The notes beneath the pieces were generated by a model, which was not told the DNA's origin, searched no databases, and saw nothing but the letters and a program-made list of their open reading frames with translations. Of a stretch of 20,689 nt of DNA, positions 1-11,212 are shown piece after piece. The position numbers and the translations under genes were made by a program. Where the stretch lies: the NCBI GenBank assembly GCA_015501055.1, contig JADNYV010000594.1:1-20689 (forward strand), written 5' to 3'. Source of the DNA: Mucidula mucida (taxonomy: Eukaryota > Basidiomycota > Agaricomycetes > Agaricales > Physalacriaceae). How positions within the stretch are numbered: the stretch's first letter is position 1; every line of letters begins with the position of its first letter.

Positions 1-443
1 GTGTGAGTGACAATGTCAAATGAAAGTGGGCCGTAGCCTCGCGAGGGCGGTAGGGTCTTGTGAACTCGACACTGGCTATTGACGGAATGGACAGTAAAGT
101 TCCATTAATCCCCGGAACAGCGCGGTATGACAAACTCTGTCTCATCGCCAGAGGACGCGACACTCGACGCGGACGCGGACGCGGAGGTGCACGCGGCCGA
201 TCGGAATAAAGGTGCATCTCAATACGCGCAGCACCGATGGACACGTCAAGTAGCCTCGATCACATAGATACGCCTTCAACGTTCATGACTCCTCGTTTTA
301 ACCACAACCTCCTCTCCCCTCCATTTACTCGCCATCACCCTACAGTCACAAAAAACCGAAACCAGCGATGAATCTGTACAATACAACACCACATCACCAA
401 AAAAACTATAGTACAACATACAAACATCACAGCGACAGACACA
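1..443. other. Intergenic, 3' side of the phosphatase gene
   Basis: No gene is supported here. The stretch lies downstream of the minus-strand phosphatase and should hold its 3' UTR. I see no convincing conserved frame, tRNA or clear polyadenylation signal. A short hexanucleotide repeat is listed separately. Confidence 0.5.
166..183. repeat. Hexanucleotide tandem repeat (GACGCG)x3
   Basis: Three perfect head-to-tail copies of GACGCG are visible, followed by a degenerate GAGGTG. It is outside any gene I can support and is probably a simple microsatellite. Confidence 0.8.
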
Positions 444-3400
444 CTAATGCAAATACTTCTCGTTCAGACGATGCACCTCCCTCGCCAACCACGGCCACGC
501 AACCGCACCCCTCAAAGCACACCCCATATCCCCATTGCTCTCCGCCCTCTCCCTCGCCAACCTCACCTCCCATCCACACAAATTCCACAACAGCCTCATG
601 TTCGGTTGAATCAACACACTCAACCGTCTACTCCGTACCACCAAATACGCCTCCACCAGACTCATCCCGAGGGCGCGCATCACATACGCAATGACCACCG
701 TCGCGCTGCGCGACACGCCCACCCGACAGTGCACCAGAATCTTCGCATGCGGTGTACCCGCCCGCGCAGCATCCATCCAGTCACATATTGGTGCTAGCTG
801 AGGCTCGAGCGTGTCAATGCCGTCGTCGCACACGCCTTGAATATCGAGCACTTTGATGCGGCCAGCACGTTCCTCGGCCCAGAGCGACCCGCGACGGGGG
901 GCGCGGCCATGGACGTAGCCGTTCGTGGTCACGCTGGGTGCAGGTGCGGGTGTAGTCATGTAATGAGTCGATAGTCCCGCAGAAGAATCCTGGGGGGCGC
1001 ATGAAGCTGCAGCCGTGTCAGAGACGAAGACAGACAAATGTTTAAACACACCTCCGCTTGTAGGACCTGGTGGAACGAGCGCACATTCGCCTACACTAAC
1101 GACGTGTGTAATCCCGAGAGCATGTAGCATGTACGCATTGGAAGCGTGATTCCTGTGCAAAGTGAGTCGCAAAGCGCACACGAAAACGGAAATCGTACAG
1201 ATTCCCCAGATAAAGATAGTCCAGAACTCTGCTCGGGAAACTGCCGTCAAATCGTGGATCGTCAAACCACGCCTGATGATCCCACCCCAAACTGGCTGGC
1301 AATGTCGCAGCACGAGGACGGCCGACGCTGCGTATCGCGACGGGAAGAGGTAGAGCAGGTATCACCCCAGCCGACTGTGGACCCCGTTCTACAACTGCAT
1401 GGAAGGTCTTAGCAATCGCGCGCCCAACGAACGAACCCGTCTTACCACCGCCATCCGGTACGCTCAACGATATACCGTCTCGGACTCCCCACCCAGCGAC
1501 GTACGGATTGACCCCTACGCCCATGCCACTCATGCTCTCGCCTCGTGTATGTTTACCAGTCGCCTCGTGCCTAGGCGGGGCCACAGTGCCTCGTCCTTTC
1601 CTGTCTCGCTCTCCCCTCTCCTCGATCTCCCAACGCCTCAATACGCCTAGATCACCCGCGTAGACAAAGAAACTGCGTCCAGGCCCACCGCGACCATCAC
1701 CTTCAATGCCACCGACTTCGCACTGAAGCTCCAAGTAGGCCTCGGGAAGAGTGAGACCTTTTAGTGCCATCAACAGACAAAGCGCCAGCACCGAACTCTC
1801 CGTGTAACCGTCGGCACTGTAGATCAGCACCTTCAATGGTCGAGATGGTGGTAGTAGTCCCTCCACCACAGGTCGGATAAGCTCGGTTCGAGGCGGAGGT
1901 GTCGGTGAGGTGAACGATCTAATCCGTGGACTTGCACCACCAATAGTCGCGCCCGTAGTGGGTGATGAGCTGAACAGCGGTGGGAAGGACGGTGCGCCGG
2001 ATAAAAGTGTCCAGCGTCGCCCGCCCTTTTCCTTTTGTCTTGTCTTCTCTTTCTGCTTCTCCTCCTGGACTGTTTCCGGCGGCTTATCACTACCCGCAAC
2101 CGCCATCGGCAGTGGCGTAATCCAGCGTTCAAGGAAGCGAACGAGCGGTCGTATATGACCCGTATTCGGAGGTGAGCTCGGGAAAGGTAGATGGATGACG
2201 TCGTTAGCGTCTGGCGGGGGCCGCAATGTACTCCTGCTCTTGTCTGTATTGTGCGGGTCAGTGTCGTCGTCGTCTAGCCAAGCCGCCTCCATCGTTGAAA
2301 GCTTCTCCTCGGCGGCCCTCAGGTGAGCGCTGCTCGGATACGGCGCGAGATCATGGCATTCGATGCACAGATCATAACCTCCGGGGTTGCCTTCACCTGG
2401 CATGGGCACGTCGTTGGAATTACCCAATATTATTTGTCCGTAGGGTGGTTCGCTTTGGCCTGACTCAACGCCCGGTGCGTACCCTATGTTAATGTTAGAA
2501 TATGAAAGACAAAGTGTACCGCTCCTCACCTTGAGGATATAACCTCAAAAGTTCGCTTGCGCGTGTCAGCGCCCTCATCTCCTCCTTTTCCCTCTCCGCA
2601 AAGTTAACAGTGTTGCCGGCACCTTTAACTAGGTGTTTTAACGGCGAGGCCTCGTCACGCATCTCTTCCTCTCCCGCGTCAAGCAAAAACACGTTATAGT
2701 CGAGCAACGTCTTGCTTTCCCCCAAGCGCGCCTCGCGATCTCTTCGCTTTCGTGTGATAGCTTCTCGAAATCTAGCGGCTAGCCTGCGTGCACTTGGAGA
2801 CTCGGGACCTCGAGGCGAATAGACGACGATATCGGAAACGGTGGCCATAATCGGCTGTAAAAAGAAGATTGAGGAAATAGGTAACCATCAGAACGTAACG
2901 ACACTTACTACCTGAATTCCAAAATTTCGAAGCGAAATGCCGTCGGGTACCTTTAGAGGGACGAACTCCCAGCCACCCTCGCCGTGTCCTCGACGCAGCA
3001 GCTCGCCTGGGGTGAATGTAGACGTTAACAGTGGTGGCGCAATTTTCGATGGTCGACTTTACAACTGTCAGCGGAGGAAGTAATTGAGATTGACAGACTC
3101 ACGGCTCCCGATTTGAATAGGTCGGCGGTGGAGGTAACAGAGGAGGTGGAGGCTTCATCACCAGAGGGTGCATATGACTCTCGATGGCCATATCCTCTTC
3201 GCCTTCATGGACGAGCACCTCGTCCACCTCGACATCCAACTCCATACCGCTGTCGCCATCGATATCCATGTCACTCTCTCCGTCGTCCGTCTCGTCCTCT
3301 TCCTCGCTGTCCAAGTCGCCGTCCAAATCCTCATCGCAAATGACATACATAAGTCCCCTGTATCTTGGCACGGGCACAGCCAACTCGGCGCCCTTTGCAC

Positions 3401-3701
3401 CATAGAAGAACGTGTTCTGCGCTGCGTTGTCCCCTTCTACTCCATGGAGGAAAGGAAATAGCACGTGGTCGGGCGCGTGCGCAGTGAGATGCGCGACGTG
3501 AAGCTCGGCAAGGGCGGCGGGAGGTAGAAGCGGAATCCCGGCATCCGTGGATTCTGGAGCGGGAGCGTCGGGCCGAGGCGATGTTGGGGCGGACACAAAG
3601 TGCGGGTAGGCGTCTGGGACGGGAACTTTGCGTAGGGAATCTAGGAAAGAGGCTGGGTAGGCGAGACCGTGATTAGGCTCCGGTGGTGTGTTGGAGTTCA
3701 T
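444..3701 (-). CDS. PPS1-like dual-specificity protein phosphatase, five exons
   Basis: Predicted tyrosine/serine/threonine phosphatase of the fungal PPS1 family, about 1021 residues. Exons (minus): 3701-3103, 3056-2909, 2854-2530, 2483-1199, 1152-444; introns of 46, 54, 46 and 46 bases, all GT-AG, joining in frame. The active-site loop HCRVGVSRS lies near residues 927-935, with a candidate general-acid Asp in VCDDG about 32 residues before it. Upstream, LKVLIYSADGYTESS (about 574-588) looks like a second DSP fold whose Cys and Arg are lost, so it is probably inactive. Residues 78-87 (DHVLFPFLHG) and the GYDLCIECHDLAP block fit the family N-terminal half as I know it. An acidic run covers about residues 123-171, followed by a proline-rich run; a Lys/Glu-rich linker lies near 500-510. 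Start: ATG 3701 is the first ATG if the putative leader intron is removed. PPS1 in yeast is linked to cell-cycle control; that role here is inference. Confidence 0.88.
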
Positions 3702-3729
3702 CGTGCACTGTTGGATTTCTACGAGTGTC

Positions 3730-3773
3730 CTGGTGAGCATTGTCAGCGCCGCGAGGCTAAGCGGATAACGCAC
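3730..3773 (-). other. Putative 5'-UTR intron of the phosphatase gene
   Basis: On the minus strand the stretch starts GTGCGT, contains a CTGAC branch-like site and ends CACCAG, 44 bases in all. The only in-frame upstream ATG (3741) falls inside it. If spliced, the start at 3701 becomes the first ATG of the message. If not spliced, an N-terminal extension of 13 residues is possible. Confidence 0.5.
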
Positions 3774-5826
3774 CGAATCCCACAGTCGTTATCGTGTGCT
3801 TGCTTCCGTTCTCTGCTTATTTCTCGTAGCTCGTATCACTGATGATCTCGCCGTGTTCGTATCCTCGGAGTCCAATGTATGCGTGTATGTCCTTGTCGTT
3901 GCTGTCGTCGTCGTCGTCGTCGTTGAAAGGATAGACACCCCAGTGACGCCGGTGGGAAAATAGAAGCACCCACACGTGATCGATCAATATTCTATTTCAA
4001 ATCCAATTCAGTTCCTCCCAGGGCTGTTGTTGTTCCTCCACGATCACTCCCGCCTAATGTCCTTCCCCGCACTCTACCCAACGGCTACCTGTCGTCTCAT
4101 GACGGGCGGTGGTCAGGCGCGCCCATTCAGTCCCGTATCTTCTCGCCGAGGATACACAATCCAATCCATTCACTTTCCTCATCAAGATCAGAATCAACAT
4201 CAACCAATACATTTCAACTTTCTCTTCTTTAATTGAATACCTTCCGACAGAGTACGGCGTAGCATTTGGAAATAGAAATAGTTCCTTCGAGATCGCCAAC
4301 TGCGCGTGTTCCCGCTTATCCTAGTCCCAAGCAAAGTCGATCCACGGATAATCTCTACGCCACACCGATCAGCGATCAACAATACGGTGAATTAAGACAC
4401 AGGTCTCACCGCACCGTTATAATTCATCCCTACGCCCCTCAGAGCCTAAAATCTCTTAGCAGCTTGCTAAGAATGACGCAACTTTGATAACATTCACTCG
4501 CCTTCAATTTGAGTCTATCTGTAGAGCAGCGCTCAGATCATTTTCGTGTATCAACGATACTGCAAGCCGAAACATTGGTTTCACTTTACCGAGGTTCATA
4601 TCTCATGAGTGACTGTCATGATAAATCTGTGAGGCTTCAGAGTCGCACGTCGAGCACTCATTTGTGTACATGCTCTCGCTACGTGTTCATCGGGCTTGTA
4701 GGCTACATTGACGGAGACAGAAATACTTGACTTGACCAACACCTGCGGCCAATCTCGTTTACCGTCGGTCCTCTATAGGGACTACATGTAGAGTCATCCG
4801 GACTGGCAAGCGCAAGCGCGCGGCTCAATGTTACCTTATTACATTTCATCGCGTAGAGATCAAGCCAATAGCTGAGTCCATTCAACCTCACCCCTAAGAT
4901 GCGACGTGATTTTCGCACTCAGGCTCCGTCCCTTGCTCAGAGTATGAACATCTAGTTCATCGCTCCGAGGTTGTTCAAAAATCTACATACATTCGACTTG
5001 CGAACCGATTCCTCAAGCATCAAGCATCATTTGTGTCGATGCAATGAAAATATGACCCGATTCTCAAAGCGCTAGAGCTGGACGCACCGATAGGTGCCCA
5101 AGCGACTTATATATTCAAGATCCTCCTGTTGAACTTACTGCATCTTGCAGCGCACTCGCGTCGATTGTACACGAGAAGACTCAATTCATAGGCACAACTG
5201 TTCTCATCTCCAGTCAGCGCTTCAAACTTGTACTAGTATAGTAGTCCACTGCGATCGGCACCGTTGACCTTCGGATATAACCCGGGAAAACATGAGCTCG
5301 AGCGAAGGCTGTGCTCCACCCCGGTCCCTCTCAATGGGCCTTTTCGCGACCTGCACCCGCTCTCACGATTTCTCACACCTCACAAAACCCATGCACACAA
5401 GTCTCTGTATCGACTTTTTCTGGTACACCGCACATTGGCAGAGAAACCCGACACCTGAAACCACGTGCATTCCAAGGCTGTTCCCGCTTGGAAAAGTTTC
5501 CTGGCATCGCGCATAATTACGTTCGCGCTTGGGAGTTGTGTTCTCTTGTAATCGCGACGCGTTCTTTGACATGTACGCGCCGCCTGATTGAAGCCTGCCC
5601 TCCCCCGGACAGACCGTGCATCCAGCGCGAATCGTCATCGCCTCACCACCGCCACTCCCGGATGCTGTCCGAGAATCGTTTCTTTTCCACTCAGGTGCGC
5701 CCGCCCACGCCACCCACTCATGAAACAGTAATCCCTCCTGATTTCAAGTTGCTTAGCTTTCCTGAAACGCACCGCTCATCCAGGGAAGAAATTCAAATGT
5801 CCTTTGACCTCCACCCGTGGAGGACC
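3774..5826. other. Intergenic region between divergent phosphatase and deacetylase genes
   Basis: About 2 kb with no frame showing family motifs or splice-consistent exons. It should hold the promoters of two divergently transcribed genes. A GTC microsatellite lies near 3904. Several open frames of up to about 190 codons around 5300-5890 have no coding signal that I recognise. Confidence 0.55.
3904..3921. repeat. Trinucleotide microsatellite (GTC)6
   Basis: Six perfect GTC units upstream of the phosphatase start, probably in its promoter or leader. No function is implied. Confidence 0.8.
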
Positions 5827-5833
5827 TATAAAA
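5827..5833 (+). promoter_or_regulatory. TATA box of the deacetylase gene
   Basis: TATAAAA lies 142 bases before the ATG at 5975. It is followed by a strongly pyrimidine-rich leader (about 5850-5890), a pattern common in highly expressed fungal genes. The TSS has not been determined; the call rests on motif and spacing. Confidence 0.65.
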
Positions 5834-5974
5834 CCCCTCGCTTAATCGCTCTTTCTTTCTTACCAGCCTACTTCTCTTTCTCTTTCCCTTGACATTCTTC
5901 TTCACTGAGTACTTGCGGCTTTCTTCTTCATTTCTTCTTCACGCCCCAAGTAACCTATACCTCTTTTCTCTACA

Positions 5975-7150
5975 ATGTTCATTCTCTTCGGTGCGACCAT
6001 CTCCCTCACATTGGCGGCGCTCGTCTCTGGCTCTGCGGTTCCCATGCGCAGACAGGCTGGGCAAGCCGTCATGAGCTGTTCTGTCCCAAACACCGCTGCC
6101 CTAACCTTTGTACGTCTTTCCTTCTTCCTCCTCGTCGACGAAATTGACTTGTTCTATGAAGGACGACGGCCCGTTCACATGGACACGCGAAATCGTAGAC
6201 ATGCTCGATGCCAAAGGCGCTAAGGGGACTTTCTTCGTTAGTACGTACGCTTCTTCTGTTTGGGTATCGCGTATGCTTAAATGCTGCCTTAGATGGACAC
6301 AACTACGAGTGCATATATGGCCAGGAGGCGAGCGACCATATTAGATACGCGTATGGAAAGGGACATCAGATTGGTTCGCATACCTGGGGGCACAAGAACT
6401 TGGCGTCTATTTCGCGGGCGGAAGGTGTGTGGAGTGTCGTTTCTTCGTACACATCATGGAGCTAACCACGATAATAGTGGAGAGCGAGATGACTGGCGTT
6501 GACCGTGAGTCCTATATTTCATGGCGAGAAGAAACTGGCAATTTAACGTCCATCACAGAGGCCCTCGAACGCATAATCGGAGCTTCACCCGCTATGATGC
6601 GTCCTCGTACGTCGCGCCTTTCCTCTCCTATACCACACCCATCTAATGCCACATAGCTTTCGGATCCTACAACGATGCCGTTCTCTCCGTCGCCGCAGCG
6701 CACAACCAAGTCGTCGTCATCTGGGACTTTGAGTACGTGTCTCCCCTCCTATACACGTCCATAGAAATCTCAGACTTCTCCTCACACAGCTCGCAAGATT
6801 CTGCCGGTGCACCTGCGGGACAAAGCAATGCCATGTACGACGGCCTCGTCGGTGGTCATCCCGGCTCGATCTTGACCCTCAACCATGAGACTTATGGTGC
6901 GTCCAAATCCTCCCAAACATGTGGGCGTCTATTGATCCACTGTAGAATCAACCGTCCGTGAGGTCCTGCCGCACGCCATCGATACTCTCCACGCCGCTGG
7001 GTACAGGCTCGTCACCGTTGCCGAGTGCTTGGGCCTGCAGGCATACACCAAGGTCGGCGCGCCCGGAACGCCAGATGTATGTCCATCTTCTGTCGCTGCT
7101 GGATGTCTTGACTAACTTGACGGGTTGTATAGGCTTCCTGGACATGTTAA
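5975..7150 (+). CDS. Secreted polysaccharide (chitin) deacetylase, CE4 family, nine exons
   Basis: Removes acetyl groups from chitin or a related polymer, probably at the cell wall. Exons: 5975-6109, 6162-6240, 6293-6424, 6478-6504, 6559-6606, 6657-6732, 6790-6896, 6946-7076, 7133-7150; product 250 residues. All eight introns are GT-AG, 49-57 bases, and preserve frame. Residues 1-20 form a signal peptide, with an RR site at 25-26. All five CE4 motifs are present: TFDDGP (44-49, catalytic base D46 and metal ligand D47), SHTWGH (metal ligands H101 and H105), RPPFGSYN (139-146), WDFDSQD (163-169) and LTLNHE (194-199, catalytic H198). There is no chitin-binding module and no GPI-anchor tail, so this is the short single-domain type. 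The protein ends ASWTC; the last Cys may form a disulfide. Chitin as substrate is inferred from the family. Exon 4 is only 27 bases and exon 9 only 18. Confidence 0.92.
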
Positions 7151-8335
7151 CGCGCGACGCTACTTAATGATTGGATTTTTGTTATCATTATTATTCTTAC
7201 ACGGACTTTATGGGGAGTTGCAGATTTAGAGTAGTAGATGTAGATAGCTCAATCTACGATTTTCACGCTGGTCAATGTGTTCGTTGGAGCGTCTAAGTCG
7301 CAGGCGACTTAATGATCATCATCGCTCAGAATTGTACTTACTCCAAAACTTCTCTCCTTACGCCTATATGTGGAGAACGTCATGTTGAGGGTTGTGCATG
7401 TTCTGCGTCCGTAGACAGTCTTAGATCTAGAAGATAGATACTGTGATTATCGATATCGGCAACCCGCGAGCGCGTAGACGTACATCCTTAAGGAGGCATT
7501 CGACTTTTATCTACTTACAGGCTGCCTGTAGACTAAGTATGGTCATGTTTCTTTTACCTCTCAGAGGCGCACGAGGGCACCTCAAGTTGATGCCGCATTT
7601 ATAAAGCTTCTAATTCATCGGGATTACGAGGTCTGCTGGTCGAGTAGTAGCTTCAACAGTGGGTACCACGTTGGCACCCCAATATTTTCTTGATCCAAGC
7701 CGAGGCACGCGAATTGTGGGGTCGGACTGTATGAAAATCAACACGCCGTTTATCGTAGAGCATTAGGCACTCTAAATCCATTGTGGAAAGGTGCTGCAAT
7801 CTTGCTGTCTGATAATGCTGTCACTATACATTTCACTGTCAATGGATACACATGTTGAAAGTAGTGGATCAGACGCCGCGAGGTAGTGCTCCGATAACCA
7901 CGAACTAGTCGACTAGGCGGAGCGGGAAGTCGGGCCGCAACTTCCGCCGTCGCAGATCTTCTTCCTGCCATCATCATGTCGGGTCCCAGCTGTGCCTCCA
8001 ACGAACCACTTCTCCTCGTGCGGACATACCCGATGCACAGAATGCTGCTCGCGTAGGTTCTGATTTTTACAGCTACCTGCCTGATCCCCATCATTCTTAC
8101 AGCTTCTGACTCCTCCTCGACAGCGCACCATTTCGTTCCGGTTTTCTTTTCATTCCCGAACGAAAAGGACATTCTCTTTATTCCCTTTGTCGGTCTCAGC
8201 TGCACTATAAGCGCTGGCTGAAGCGCTTAACTGCTCCAATGCCATTGACTCGCTTTCGGAAATCTATGAGACCGGCAGACAGAGCGCGCCTAAATCATGC
8301 TCGCTCAAAGGTGTACATCCAATGTGTCGCGCTGA
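7151..8335. other. Intergenic region, no gene seen
   Basis: Holds the 3' end of the deacetylase transcript and the promoter of the next gene. An open minus-strand frame at 7750-8205 lacks an ATG at its head, shows no family motif, and I do not accept it. No RNA gene or repeat stands out. Confidence 0.5.
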
Positions 8336-8343
8336 TATAAATA
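8336..8343 (+). promoter_or_regulatory. TATA box of the domain-kinase gene
   Basis: TATAAATA ends one base before the ATG at 8344 and 45 bases (from its first T) before the ATG at 8381. The paralogue at 19574 has TATAA 38 bases before its start. By position, transcription should begin downstream of 8344, which favours 8381 as the original start. Confidence 0.55.
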
Positions 8344-10649
8344 ATGAATATCTACTGCAGAAAGCGCCATCCCATCCTCTATGCATACCCCCACCTCCTC
8401 AGTGACCGCCGACCTCGAACTGCACAACCACCATCTATTCCAAAAGGGGGCTCTATTGCGCATAACCCTGAGGCGTACCTTCAAGTCACTCTAAAAGCCA
8501 GTCGTTCGTCGGGCAACAACCTCGCACATCACAGCGTCCTCACACATCTAGTCTACTCAAAGCTAGACGAACCACCGCAATACGAATACCTCACCGCCCA
8601 CGTCGCACCACTGATTGACGGTGTCGTACACAGCGAGCTTACTGCCGAGGTCGACCTCCAGCGCTTCATGGATCCAGACTCTCAACAGCCCGCCAATGGA
8701 TTTGGCGTGAAGCTCGAGGCAAGCCACTCCTCAGAGTCCTTCCGCGAGAGAATGCAGCACCCATTCAAATTCTGCTCCCCGTGGGAGGCGTTCGCGCCCG
8801 CCGACATCATCGTCGTTCACCCCATTAACGATCCAGTCCCACGCCATCCGCTCAAAGTTCAAGCCGTCATGGTCTTTCTCCATCCCGAGCAGGCTCTATT
8901 CAGCTTCGAACAGCTCGCAGCGCTCTTTCATTTCTTCACGATGGTCATCGCACCGTCGCGTAGCCTCCTCGTTAATAACAGCTACCAGATGTCTGCTTGG
9001 ATATGGCACGCCGTAGTCCGGCTTGCTGAGGGACAAGTCGAACACAACTTACGAGATCTATCGCTCATGGGTACTTGTGGAACACGGCGCGTGATCGACA
9101 GCATGCGCTATGGCTCGAATGTTTGCAAAGACGACCTGGATAAAGCTATGCAAAAGTGGAAGTTAACAGTTCCACGGTGGAACTGTTGGGAGCGGCATTG
9201 CCAGATGACGATGCCCACGCTGTTCTCCTGGCGGGAGCTGTACCCAATGGATCCTCGGAACAAACATGCCGTACACCAAAGGATGGCGCAAGTCCGGGCA
9301 CACTTGAACTCTAATTCTCAGATAGCCTGGAAAACTATCGGAGAAGTATCTCCTACCATCGCCCCTTTCATCATGAACTTTCTACAATCCGTAAGTCTCG
9401 GTCTCCTTCGTTATCAAATGCTTGGTTATCCGCTGTTCTTCTAGGAACTCGATGCGCCAACGACGGTTGAACCTTATCGTTCCAACTGCATCAAGTGCCT
9501 TACTGTCCTCGGGAAAGAGCGCGATATTCTACCTGACTCTTTTTTCTGTCGCGGCATACAAAGATTCGGTTCCAGACCCATCCGGGGCGGTGGATTTTCA
9601 GTAAGTTTCACAATACCTTTCTCACTTGTCACGGTCCTAAACTACGAAAGGATATTTGGAAGGGAACAATGTCGCCTGGTTCGAAGCCAGTTTGTCTGAA
9701 GATTATAAGATCATTCGCCAACGGGCCTGACCTCTCTCATATTTTCAAGGTGGGTTGCAGTAAATTCCACGAGTCTCGCTCACCGCTACGATTAGGCACT
9801 CTGCCACGAAGCTTTGGTGTGGAGACAGCTGCGACATCCGAACATATTACCGTTTCTCGGCGTCAACAATCAGCTCTCTCCTCCTAGTTTCTGCTTGGTC
9901 TCGAAGTGGATGGCGAACGGCAATATCAATGAATTTCTTACGAAGCATCCGAGCCACGATCGGCTTCAATCGGTTCGCCCTATTATCTTGACTTCCTCGC
10001 GATGATGCCTCATTGAAGTTTGACAGATAATCGAAATCGCTGAAGGCATTCGATACCTTCATAATTTCAACCCTCAGATAGTTCACGCTGACATTCGTGG
10101 TGTATGTGTTCCGTTACTTCAATATCAGTTGCACGGATCTCATAGGACATCTTTCAATCCAGGGAAACGTTCTTGTGTCTGACGACTTTCGATGCGTCCT
10201 GGCGGATTTTGGTATAAGTCTCATGATGGAGACCCAAGTACCGGCGACTACGACCCTCAGAAGAGGAACGATTCGCTGGTTGCCTCCTGAGATGATTGAT
10301 ACTTCGCTGTACCAGCCGGAATACTTAGCAGCGAGAGACATATATTCGTTTGGATGCACGGTCATCGAGGTGAGTGGACTATATTCTGGTGAGACTATGT
10401 CGTTAAATCTATACACGGTAGATCTTCACGGGGAAAGTGCCGTTCTCGCACATCCCAACGGATCCCGGTGTGATGCACGAAGTAGTAATCCGGAGGCGGA
10501 CAGACCCTCGGTCTTCAGAGCAGGAGTTTCCGTCGAGCAGACTTTGGAATCTCCTTGAGACATGCCTCTCTTGGGATGCCAGAGAGCGGCCGAGCGCAAA
10601 GAGCTTATTTAAATCCTTGCATTCCTTGGTAAAAACGACTCGACATTGA
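8344..10649 (+). CDS. Unnamed N-terminal domain fused to a TKL-type protein kinase, seven exons
   Basis: Exons: 8344-9390, 9445-9600, 9651-9749, 9796-9972, 10027-10101, 10163-10369, 10422-10649; 662 residues, all six introns phase 0. Residues about 33-285 match the product of the gene at 19574 but carry NNSYQ (S213) where that copy has QNCYH. From about residue 286 the similarity ends. A complete kinase follows: glycine loop GGGFSDIWKG (397-406), K418, alpha-C E439, catalytic HADIRGGN (513-520; HAD for HRD, with D515 kept and Arg at the usual Lys), DFG (533-535), PPE (559-561), D577 and a final RERP motif. This HAD form is familiar from expanded agaricomycete TKL-like kinases. Phosphorylation of Ser/Thr in some signalling role is inferred; partner and substrate are unknown. 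The start is doubtful: the frame matching the paralogue begins at ATG 8381 and is thrown out of frame at the G run 8446-8450, so the gene may be damaged. Two adjacent genes instead of one fusion is the main alternative. Confidence 0.75.
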
Positions 10650-10831
10650 TATAACGCGTCTCTTGTAAATGTTGATAGAACAAGTATCCGACATATCCGA
10701 CAACGTGTCAGTGTAACAGATTCGTGATGTCTATCTATAGTAAGACTGAAGGTTCGCCCTCTCGAAGAGTATCAAGCACCCTTGAAGGTAACGATGCCGC
10801 GCGTTGTATAATATTCCTGAGGGCAAGTTTT

Positions 10832-11208
10832 TTAAGTAAGGCCAGATCTGGCAAAGACAGGAATGGGATGATCGACAGTCGTTGAGGCCTTGAACCGTTT
10901 CGCGTTGATAGGTTCGTCTCGAGACATTGGTTCGGTTGAACCGAAGGGCAGGCTGGAGTCGCAGCGTTTCATAAGGCGCAAGTTCGAGGCTCGGGCTGTC
11001 GCCGGATCAATCACGTAAGCATCCGAGTTTGCTCTTGACCACCGCCAAGAAGATATTGCTCGCTCGCTCGCCAGTCGGTCTGACTTCCTCTCTTCAGCAA
11101 TTCAGTGATCCGCTTACACGAACGCGGAATGAAGAAAGTCTGGACCGCAACGTACATACCCCAAAAGACCCCCGATATCCGTAGAGAAGCCGTCAACAAC
11201 TCAAACAC
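10832..11208 (-). other. Coding-like island, possible broken gene
   Basis: Two minus-strand frames follow each other: 11208-11011 has a hydrophobic stretch (SLRISGVFWGMYVAVQTFF) followed by basic residues, like one membrane helix, and 11014-10832 has codons with C-rich third positions. They are offset by one base near 11011-11014 (the first ends MLT then TGA). One frameshift would join them into about 125 residues. I do not recognise a family; no upstream exon is secure. Confidence 0.2.
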
Positions 11209-11212
11209 GTAT

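Noticed and set aside
368..797. Overlapping plus-strand frames rich in Pro, Thr, His and Arg
   Set aside because: They lie antisense to the phosphatase catalytic exon; the composition is the shadow of the real minus-strand gene.
1146..2492. Several plus-strand open frames of 60-90 codons
   Set aside because: All are antisense to the long fourth exon of the phosphatase gene.
3113..3461. Ser-rich and other frames opposite the acidic tract
   Set aside because: They are the complement of GAC/GAG-rich codons of the phosphatase acidic run.
3099..3773. A longer N-terminus for the phosphatase, opening at 3773
   Set aside because: The codon at 3773 is GTG, and the stretch 3773-3730 looks like a leader intron; ATG 3701 is preferred.
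5264..5892. Overlapping frames of up to 193 codons before the deacetylase
   Set aside because: They run through the TATA box and pyrimidine leader, lack motifs and have low-complexity composition.
7750..8205. Minus-strand frame of 151 codons
   Set aside because: It has no ATG at its head, no motif and no splice partners; it lies in the promoter region of the kinase gene.
10900..10960. Possible tRNA-like segment with a GGTTCG loop
   Set aside because: No matching acceptor stem or anticodon arm can be drawn at tRNA spacing.
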